This document shows positions 10,901 to 16,443 of a stretch of DNA of 16,443 nt, piece after piece; position 1 is the stretch's first letter, and each line of letters starts with the position of its first letter. Position numbers and translations under genes: made by a program. This stretch comes from Phoronis ovalis (Eukaryota > Phoronida > Phoronidae), in assembly GCA_028565635.1 (NCBI GenBank), contig JAOXYB010023737.1:1-16443 (forward strand). The letters are read 5' to 3'. The notes under the pieces are model-generated. The model searched no databases, had not been told where the DNA came from, and saw only the letters and a program-made list of their open reading frames with translations.

Positions 10901-13900
10901 TCAAAGTCACTCCTTCGCCTGCCTGTGTGGCATCACCGGTTCCAGTTGGCACGGAGCTACAGGAGAATATTTGCAAGTGAGTTAAATGCTGTACATGTAC
11001 CTGGGAGCACAATTAACTCTTAATATGTGTTTGGCAACAGTGGAGACAGTATCCAGCATAGTACCCAGTACGTGCGCAACTCAATTATAAAGAGAAATCA
11101 TTAACAGTAAAGACAAACAATTACAAGCACTATTAATTGTATCTGCTGTAAATTGTATAAGATAAATATCAGTCAATGTGTATTACTACATTTTTGAAGT
11201 ACGAGAAATGTGACGCAGTAATTTTTTTCAAATGTGGAATGAAGTAAAGAGACTAATAAAAGGCCACTAAATAAACTTTAAACGTATATAGATATCATTT
11301 TCTGTGGGTTCACAAACATTAGTAATACGTACTCGCTAACAGAAACACCTTGAGCTTGGGATGTCTGAACGGTTTGAGCGACAGAAAAGTCACAGCTGAT
11401 AACAAAAAACCAATCAATGGATTGTATTAGACCATGTGTCTGTACAAGGTTGACGGTAACATTATGAATATCACCAGCGACCTAAAAAGAAATATATCCG
11501 TTATATACAGGTAAACAACGCCTGTTTTACATTAGTTATGATGATCTCGCTTATTATTATAATCAAATGAGCATTTGTTTCGCCTTTTTCTGTTCTTAAG
11601 AAAATTAAAGAACTCACAATTCTCAGCTGACTATTTTTTTTAAAATTTGGAGAGACACTTTTTCAAAGCTTCAATACATCTTCTGAAATTTCCCCTAGCC
11701 ATTATTCAGTCAGCCATGAAAACATATTGGTGCTGGGTAAATGCTGACAAGAAATCCCATAATGAAACATTTTACTACTCTTTGTTTCATGATGCATAAA
11801 GAAACAAATGTTTGTGCTAACTTCAGGAAAACGAAATGTCCACTAAAAAGCATACAACAAAGTGAAAACGGGCTGATGATCTAATAGAAATAGTAAATTT
11901 CGAATGTTTAAGATACAGTTTCTTACAAAATAATGTTAAAACTATTGAGGGACAGTTTAACGTTGAATACATTATTCTTGCAAGATAGCTACACACAGCT
12001 AAGCTGGCAGCTAGCTAGAAGAGCCCGATGTAAAAGAGATAATTTTAAAAGAAACATACAACATTTTATTGTTCTGTGTGTACATATTCATATATTATTT
12101 AGCGGGAAGTTGAATTGTATTCTATTATTTTTATAACGTTCATTTTAAAAATGTAAACGAAGCAATAATATATTTCAAATGTCCATTTTCCTGAATTTAC
12201 AAACACAAAAATTCTATCAACACAATAAACGTAAAAAAACACAATTTCTCAAATATATCAATATTCTTGCTATTAGAAGTTTTAATAATATTCCGTTGGA
12301 CTGTTTTTTGGAATGCTACCGTAAAGAAATTCAAAAATTTGGATTGCTACCCGCTGCTTACAGCAAACAATTTGGATTAATTTTACGTTTGTATCCATAA
12401 AAGATTTTTGGAATTTGGTTTGCATCAGCCAGTTTGCGTAAAATGGATTGCTACTCAAATATTTAAAAATTTCGGATTGCTACCCTTATATTTCTCAAAA
12501 TTTGGATTGCTACCCTTATATTTCAAAAAATTTGGATTGGGTTTGCTACCACAAGCTAAAATTTTGGATTGGGTCCCGCGGCACATCTCCTTGGTCAAAA
12601 AATCATGAGTAATCCCCCGGGGTTTAAACTGTACATAAAACTTCCTTTTCGTGTAAATTTAAAATAGATTCACTAATGTTTTTCGCATCCGCGGATAGCA
12701 CAGCTTTGCGAGACATTGTACAAAATCACTCTATGAGAGGGTCAGGGTCCCTTTCTAAGATGCATCTCAAAGATTTGGCCGGCCGTAATTGGAAAAAGGG
12801 ATTATTTACGGCAGTATTTGTCATATGTCAAAATGCCATGTAACACTATGCAGTGACATCTGACAAAAATACTGTGTTTAATGTTAAACTGTGGACCAGT
12901 ACTTTTAGCATTATTTGTGACAAACTGTGTATTGCAAAAATTCAAAATGCACTATTTGATATTAGGTCACCATTCCATTTTCACTTCGGTGTATGTGTTT
13001 CAGTGGACATTTCATTTTTCTTTAAGGTATCGCAAAAATTCGATGCTATGCGCCACAAGTCTTTATAACCAGCTAAATTGTATATGTTGCAATTATATCT
13101 TACCGCAGTGCCACATTCCGTGTCGTTGATAGTTAAGACGAAGTTACCAGCATTGTCGGCAGTAGTCGATGAACAAGGAGCACCAATCGGTTGACCAGCC
13201 ACAACTGCTTCGGCATACGTGATAGCACCACTGCCAGGATCATTGCTACTAGGTACAGTTATTTGTATTATTTTGGTATCAGCAGCACAGGAGAATGTGG
13301 CTAAAAGAATATTTTTTGAAACCAGTTATTACGTAAATAATTAAAAGATCGATTTAAATACTGTTGCATGTGGTGCGGTGTTTGTTTTTAAATAATGTTA
13401 GACGCCATTAAATACATTTATGAGGCACTTCTTGATCCATCTACACTTGCCATCCTTATGAAATTGAGGAACAATGCATATTTATTTATGGCCTTCACAA
13501 GCGTTATAGTGTTTATAAAAAATACTTTTTTCTCTGATTGGTTGTATATATATATACGTACACGTAAAATACTATTCTTTTACAAACCACGTGACTCCTG
13601 TGTAACACTTACCTTCTGGTGTTTGGCCAACAACAACCTGCAGGCATAAAATAAATATGAAACCTTATATGTTGTAACTACGATGAGATACATATGTATA
13701 AATCGTAAATACATGGTTTTACAATAAAATTTCAAGACCAATAATGATTGGCTCTAAAGTGGAAATCGTTTTTTATCCTTAAAAAATTATCTACTTCTTA
13801 TACCGATCTACTTAATACCAGTACGTCGGATCAGGTTAAATAAAACAGCTCAAAGCAAAGACAAAAATAAGATACAAGAACAGCAACATTCTCGATCTCA

Positions 13901-14248
13901 TAAAAATAGTCTTTGCACTAAATCAGCAAATGAGTTACCATAACTACCAAGTCAACGTACGTTACTATAGAAGAATTAAGTGATCGCTAACATGCGGCGA
14001 CGTTACATGATAGATCTAAACTGTAAACAATCTCTGGTATCTCGTATTTCTCTATAAATGGAAAGCTAAGAGTAAAAAAGGCATTCTCATAAAATTAAGA
14101 AAAATATTGAGAAAATTGAATTATTTAATAAAACCAAGGATATTAAATAACCTTGATAAAACATATAAAATACAACTTAGTCTAGATATCAGAGTTACAT
14201 TACCTTAGCAATCTGAACACAGCACAGCACTAAAGCTAGCAGCTTCAT
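7787..14248 (-). CDS. ZP-domain type I membrane protein, nine coding exons (spliced, 393 aa)
   Basis: Coding exons, minus strand, in order: 14248-14204, 13637-13613, 13300-13104, 11481-11333, 10956-10814, 10564-10471, 9699-9498, 8545-8416, 7983-7787. They total 1182 nt with a phase match at every GT-AG junction and one terminal TAA. Layout by residue: signal peptide 1-19, likely cut before QTPE; ZP-N about 24-125 with Cys 28, 66, 86, 119 (known family pairing 1-4 and 2-3) and the CGT motif at 86-88; linker and internal hydrophobic strand VTLTV at 155-159; ZP-C about 150-290 with Cys 170, 196, 219, 257, 270, 275, 283, 288; furin-type RRRR at 298-301; hydrophobic strand LDVTINV at 313-319, a candidate external hydrophobic patch; Cys 341; transmembrane segment about 349-372; basic cytoplasmic start (MRTKR) and 21-residue tail ending NPAF. 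N-glycosylation sequons occur at 82 (NDT), 96 (NVT) and 304/305 (NNST). In this family furin cleavage releases the ectodomain, which then polymerises into extracellular filaments. No EGF, CUB or other extra domain is seen. Tissue and partner cannot be told. The ZP call is strong; the exact exon ends are slightly less certain. Confidence 0.9.
7984..8415 (-). other. Intron 9 of the ZP gene
   Basis: GTAAGC donor and TTACAG acceptor. Only weak matches between AACAGTGATTCC (about 8166) and ATTCCACTGTTTT (about 8320) in opposite orientation were seen; nothing is assignable. Introns 3, 5 and 6 (13301-13612, 10957-11332, 10565-10813) likewise show nothing beyond their splice sites and simple AT-rich tracts. 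Confidence 0.4.
8416..8545 (-). CDS. ZP gene exon 9: last ZP-C cysteine, furin site, hydrophobic patch
   Basis: Acceptor GTTGACAG, donor TTAAAG|GTAAGC. It encodes residues 286-328: DNC with C288, then PPARRRRSVNNST, a consensus furin site followed by a sequon, then the strand LDVTINV. In ZP proteins the segment after the cleavage site holds an external hydrophobic patch that blocks early polymerisation until it is released. Confidence 0.87.
8546..9095 (-). other. Intron 8 outside the minisatellite
   Basis: Besides the array at 9096-9360, intron 8 (8546-9497) is AT-rich. The open frame at 8971-9159 minus is partly array sequence and not a gene. No other structure was recognised. Confidence 0.4.
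9096..9360. repeat. Nested minisatellite in intron 8: 37-bp monomers arranged as ~74-bp dimers
   Basis: A TGTACA/GTACAAAG-like anchor recurs at about 9097, 9134, 9176, 9214, 9249, 9286, 9322 and 9360, a spacing of 35-42 bp. Two monomer types alternate: one with AGCACACAGGAGATGTTATT, the other with AACACACAATAGATG. The alternation makes a 73-79 bp higher-order unit repeated about three and a half times. The two middle-right dimers are almost identical. Confidence 0.88.
9498..9699 (-). CDS. ZP gene exon 8: ZP-C core with five cysteines
   Basis: Acceptor TTTTATAG, donor CACG|GTAAGA. It encodes the end of N218 and residues 219-285, opening with C219 and containing FQCFRFST and LVIKCSIGFC (C257, C270, C275) and C283. 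The F-x-F followed by a V/I-x-C-x4-C pattern is characteristic of the late ZP-C region. Confidence 0.88.
9719..9748. repeat. 15-bp direct duplication with an E-box in intron 7
   Basis: CTGGTCATGTGATGA is followed directly by CTGGTCACGTGATGA. One substitution turns CATGTG into the palindromic E-box CACGTG. It lies 20 bp from the start of exon 8, on the intron side. Confidence 0.6.
9884..9918 (+). repeat. Left inverted flank of the intron 7 array
   Basis: Its reverse complement matches 10296-10332 in order with small gaps, including the ten-base block GTACCCGACT. Confidence 0.65.
10296..10332 (-). repeat. Right inverted flank of the intron 7 array
   Basis: Inverse partner of 9884-9918; a T run interrupts the match before the outer AGTGAG block. 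Confidence 0.65.
10471..10564 (-). CDS. ZP gene exon 7: ZP-C central strands
   Basis: Acceptor ACATTACAG, donor AACAA|GTACGT. The exon completes T187 and encodes residues 188-217, with GLYGIKCEVYP containing C196 and the strand TPKLGLIEN just before the next cysteine, as in the family's L-I-x-N-x-C stretch. Confidence 0.85.
10814..10956 (-). CDS. ZP gene exon 6: linker and first strands of ZP-C
   Basis: Acceptor CTCCTGTAG, donor CTAACA|GTAATA. The exon completes D139 and encodes residues 140-186. It carries the hydrophobic strand GVTLTVTD (candidate internal hydrophobic patch) and the ALGDTIKLKLDL strand pair typical of early ZP-C, with C170. The donor is the weakest in the gene, but the phase-1 end fits the next exon exactly and keeps the GLYGIKC motif in frame. 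Confidence 0.82.
11333..11481 (-). CDS. ZP gene exon 5: end of ZP-N and start of linker
   Basis: Acceptor TCTTTTTAG, donor AGCGA|GTACGT. It encodes residues 90-138. It holds the sequon NVT, the strand after CGT, and FFVISCDFSV with the fourth ZP-N cysteine (C119). It ends in phase 2 within the linker between ZP-N and ZP-C. Confidence 0.87.
11482..13103 (-). other. Intron 4 of the ZP gene, containing a tandem array
   Basis: The largest intron, GTAAGA donor and TTTTTAG acceptor. About 12300-12622 is the ATTTGGATTGCTACCC array described separately. The parts 11482-12290 and 12630-13103 are AT-rich with no recognised feature. The open frame at 12408-12608 on the plus strand, with repeated FGLLPLYF, is the array read as protein, not a gene. 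Confidence 0.5.
12300..12622. repeat. Tandem array in intron 4, unit core ATTTGGATTGCTACCC, period about 30-35 bp
   Basis: GGATT/GGAAT anchors fall near 12310, 12341, 12373, 12410, 12445, 12473, 12503, 12533 and 12566, with gaps of 28-37 bp. Copies are best preserved on the right (12473-12533 nearly identical, with TTATATTT spacers) and decay to the left. The right edge is GC-rich and ends CATGAGTAATCCCCCGGGG at about 12604-12622. Confidence 0.85.
13104..13300 (-). CDS. ZP gene exon 4: first three cysteines of ZP-N and CGT motif
   Basis: Acceptor ATTCTTTTAG, donor GCG|GTAAGA. It encodes residues 24-89, beginning ATFSCAADTKIIQITVP and ending NDTECGTA. The C1 cysteine followed by an alternating hydrophobic strand, C2 at APCSS and the terminal CGT at C3 are the standard ZP-N layout. 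There is a sequon at NDT just before C3. Confidence 0.88.
13613..13637 (-). CDS. ZP gene exon 3: 25-nt micro-exon finishing the signal peptide
   Basis: Acceptor TGCCTGCAG, then 25 nt encoding VVVGQTPE plus the first base of an Ala codon, then donor AAG|GTAAGT. It supplies the small-residue end of the signal peptide (VVVG, cleavage likely before Q20) and joins in phase to exon 4. Without it exons 2 and 4 would not be in frame, which supports it despite its size. Confidence 0.8.
13638..14203 (-). other. Intron 2 of the ZP gene
   Basis: GTAATG donor and TGCCTGCAG acceptor. AT-rich; no repeat, RNA gene or coding signal was recognised. Confidence 0.5.
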
Positions 14249-14261
14249 AGTTTTAACTTAG
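14204..14261 (-). CDS. ZP gene exon 2: start codon and first part of signal peptide
   Basis: The acceptor TTGTTTACAG precedes 13 nt of leader (14261-14249). The ATG at 14248-14246 has A at -3. The exon encodes MKLLALVLCCVQIAK, a short positive start followed by a hydrophobic core, and ends at donor AAG|GTAATG in phase 0. The hydrophobic core continues into the next exon, so the signal peptide is split by an intron. Confidence 0.85.
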
Positions 14262-15586
14262 CTGTAAACAAGAAATAAAAAAACTATATACAAATATATA
14301 AAGTAACGTACGTAAATATTTTTATGTTACTAGGCGTTTGTTTTATTTCATAGATTTGTTATGGTTTCCATGAATATTTAATTCATGTTTTTGTTCCATT
14401 AAAAAAAAATTCATAATAGCAACTAAGCCTGTGTAATTAACTGGATGCTGGGTGGAGTGATTTTTTTCTATAAATTTTTAATAAATTTATAATAAAATTA
14501 TTAGTACAGCTTTTGATACAGAATGTAAAACACTGTGTTATTCAGACATGCATGTTTTAATTATTCATGTACAGCATAGAAGAAAACATGATTAATACAT
14601 ATCAAAACTGGGTTTTAAACAGTTAAAACATGTCTTATTATTTTACAGTGCTCCTAATATGTAAATATCTGCGCATGCGCTGTTAAAAGATCGACTCCTT
14701 TCATTAGTTTGTGGAGTTCTGAAACAATCACTTTTATTATGCTACACGACTTTTTAAACTTCCAGAACGATTATATGTGCGGAAAGTCTGAAACGTATAG
14801 GTCCATATTATAAACAATTTTTTCAAAATCTAATATTGAAATATTTGCATGTTGAAAAATATTTTCATAGTAAGAAGAAATATATTATAGATTTTCTGGA
14901 TAGCGATTAGGGAGTAAAATGTATTTTCCCAAATAATATTTCCTTTTCTTTTATATTCTCTTAGAATTAAATGCCGAGGATTGGAATGTTTAAACACATT
15001 GAAGATCACTTTGCATTTTCAAAATTTTTTTGTACTTAAAGTGTCCTGTCTACGGCACGAAATGTATGCAAATATTACTGCGCTGAACATAAACTGAAAC
15101 TTCTGCCAATCAGATGTCAGTATTCTTTAAAATCTACATTAACTTAAACCGTTTTTGTTACGATACATACAAAGATTAAAATAAAAAATATAAATTAGGT
15201 AGTCTGTAATGTATTTTACAGTACTAAAATCTTTGAATGACAGTGTTTTATTCCCACGCAAAATTTCTTACTCAACATGGTATAAAATTTACTGTTATAA
15301 AAGCAGTTATAATTTTTCTAATAACATTCTCTTTAAATTTTAAAAGTCCATATTGGCTAAAATATATGAGGTATTTTCCCAAAAAACTGCCAGAGAAGAC
15401 AGATGCTTTTATTTGGTTTCCATTTTTAAGATGATAAAAAATGGTGATAGCAATGAAATATTCGATTTTTTTTCTCACATTGGTGCATTCTAGTTCACAT
15501 ATGAGAAGTGTCACTCTATGTTACGAATCGACCATGAAGAATATATTCTTTTTTAGAATCACGACCATAAAACATAATATACTTAC
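14262..15586 (-). other. Intron 1 of the ZP gene
   Basis: GTAAGT donor and TTTACAG acceptor. The interior is AT-rich with no convincing coding frame. It holds a GC palindrome GCGCATGCGC at 14671-14680, the core of an NRF-1 site, and an octamer-like ATGCAAAT at 15066-15073. Either could be an intronic regulatory site; both could be chance. Confidence 0.5.
14670..14681. promoter_or_regulatory. NRF-1-like palindrome in intron 1
   Basis: TGCGCATGCGCT contains the full GCGCATGCGC core of the NRF-1 consensus. CpG-containing words are rare in the surrounding AT-rich sequence. Function is untested. Confidence 0.3.
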
Positions 15587-15625
15587 ATAGCTCAGTCGTG
15601 TGATTGGTAGCTCAAGTTCAAGAAT
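15587..15625 (-). other. Non-coding first exon (5' UTR) of the ZP gene
   Basis: On the minus strand the segment ends in a strong donor, GAGCTAT|GTAAGT. It is bounded upstream by a TATA box and an initiator-like TCATTCTT whose A is at 15625. Joined to the acceptor at 14261 it gives a 52-nt leader with no upstream ATG. The start site is inferred from TATA spacing and the initiator match, not from transcript data. Confidence 0.6.
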
Positions 15626-15627
15626 GA
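15620..15627 (-). promoter_or_regulatory. Initiator-like element, predicted transcription start
   Basis: The minus strand reads TCATTCTT, a match to the arthropod/metazoan-style initiator TCAKTY, at the expected distance from the TATA box. The predicted first transcribed base is 15625. Confidence 0.45.
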
Positions 15628-15650
15628 TCAAGTATCCATATAGTGATTAG

Positions 15651-15659
15651 CATATATAG
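15651..15659 (-). promoter_or_regulatory. TATA box of the ZP gene
   Basis: The minus strand reads CTATATATG here. The first T of the TATA lies 33 nt upstream of the A of an initiator-like TCATTCTT (15627-15620). This spacing fits a focused RNA polymerase II core promoter, and a donor splice site follows about 40 nt after the predicted start. Confidence 0.55.
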
Positions 15660-15688
15660 GGACCGGTAGTTAGGCGGATGCAAACATG

Positions 15689-16020
15689 TTTAATTTTTAA
15701 ATCGTATAACTGTTGGTTAGAATAAAGGAATTATGCACATTTGTAAACATAAATAAAATATGAGATTATTTTTGAAATAGTATTTATTAACACAATAGCT
15801 TGTTTACCATTGCATCCATGGCATCCTGTTACCACACCTATTATCCAAGTTTTATTTTTAAATCGTACAACTGTTGGTGAGGATAAAGGAATGGTGAACA
15901 TTTGTACTGAATATAAATAAAATATAGATTATTTTTGAAATAGTATTTATTAACACAATAACCTTATTTACCATTGCATCCATGGCAACCTGTTACCACA
16001 CGTATTATCTAAGTTTTATT
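15689..16020. repeat. 161-bp tandem duplication upstream of the ZP promoter
   Basis: Unit 1 is about 15689-15849 and unit 2 about 15850-16010, both opening TTTTTAAATCGTA and containing AATAGTATTTATTAACACAA and CCATTGCATCCATGGCA. By eye they are well over 80% identical with a few substitutions and small gaps. A few bases of a third start (GTTTTATTTTG) follow unit 2. The inner edge lies about 30 bp upstream of the TATA box, so the duplication is in the proximal promoter region. Confidence 0.9.
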
Positions 16021-16443
16021 TTGTTAGTTTAGTATAATTATGTACACATGCACATATTTGAAAATATCTGTTATAGATCGAATGTTTTAAACAAGAAATA
16101 CATCGCATTATATTTAGGAGTTCCAAAATCTCATACTTATGAGTCCTTCCTCGTTTTCTTCTTTCTGTTAGCATGTACTTTGGTTTGAAAGAATATTCGT
16201 TGGGAAAGTGTTTTGCGTACAAATGTCTGGCTATTTAAGTCAAGTTATAACTATAATCGCGTAGGCCAGGTTGCACAAAGAAATAGTTGGATATCCAGAC
16301 CTATTAGAATTATCCGGAAATTAATTTGTTTTGACCTTTTGACCTCAAAATGACCATACGACCCTGGAGTACCTTTAAATGATATAAAACCATCATTTTC
16401 GGAAGTTAAATGCAATTATAAGAGTTTGACCTTTTGACCCCTG
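16021..16443. other. Upstream intergenic edge with two TGACCTTTTGACC motifs
   Basis: No gene recognised; the frame at 16016-16222 minus has no family pattern. The 13-base word TGACCTTTTGACC occurs at 16332-16344 and again at 16427-16439. Read in reverse it is GGTCAAAAGGTCA, two nuclear-receptor-like half sites. Confidence 0.45.

Noticed and set aside
10776-11012. A single-exon minus-strand gene of 78 residues.
   Set aside because: The conserved part is ZP exon 6; the residues before the acceptor at 10957 and after the donor at 10813 are intron read-through.
12408-12608. A plus-strand frame with repeated FGLLPLYF, like a repeat protein.
   Set aside because: It is the 30-bp-period intron 4 array read in frame, degenerates at both ends and has no start context.
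14461-14505. An AT-only near-palindrome (TATAAATTTTTAATAAATTTATAA) as a possible origin or scaffold attachment site.
   Set aside because: Such stretches are expected by chance at this AT content and nothing else marks the site.

Overview
The window reads as nuclear DNA of an invertebrate animal. It is AT-rich, its one clear gene is split by GT-AG introns with interleaved minisatellites and palindromic DNA-transposon remnants, and there are no bacterial-type operons. A bivalve or other lophotrochozoan is my best guess, from the kind of gene (a compact, membrane-anchored ZP-domain protein) and the repeat style. That assignment is inference, because nothing in the sequence names the species.

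One protein-coding gene is supported. It lies on the minus strand from a TATA/Inr promoter near 15659-15620 to a stop codon at 7787. I rebuilt one 5' UTR exon and nine coding exons. All junctions are GT-AG, the phases agree at every junction, and the result is a 393-residue open frame. The predicted protein has a signal peptide, a ZP-N subdomain with exactly four cysteines and the CGT motif, a ZP-C subdomain with eight cysteines, an RRRR furin-type site, a short hydrophobic strand after it, one transmembrane helix and a 21-residue tail ending in NPAF. This is the usual layout of a secreted, polymerising ZP-module protein (egg coat, cuticle, mucus or apical matrix). The sequence does not show which of these it serves.

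Layout: 1-480 holds a degenerate tandem array with a period near 33 bp. From 481 to about 7300 there is no recognisable gene. This region carries two intact copies, and probably one decayed copy, of a palindromic MITE with 5-bp target duplications, plus a G-rich 25-bp minisatellite. From 7787 to 15625 lies the ZP gene, whose introns hold two more ~33-bp-period arrays and a nested 37/74-bp minisatellite. From 15689 to about 16020 there is a 161-bp tandem duplication directly upstream of the core promoter.

The most interesting signal is the set of three tandem arrays (1-480, 9884-10341, 12300-12622). Their repeat units look unrelated in sequence, but all have a spacing near 32-33 bp and all end on the same side in the same CCCCCGGG-type boundary motif. 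The middle one is also flanked by an imperfect inverted repeat. They look like members of one repeat class defined by period and boundary rather than by unit sequence.
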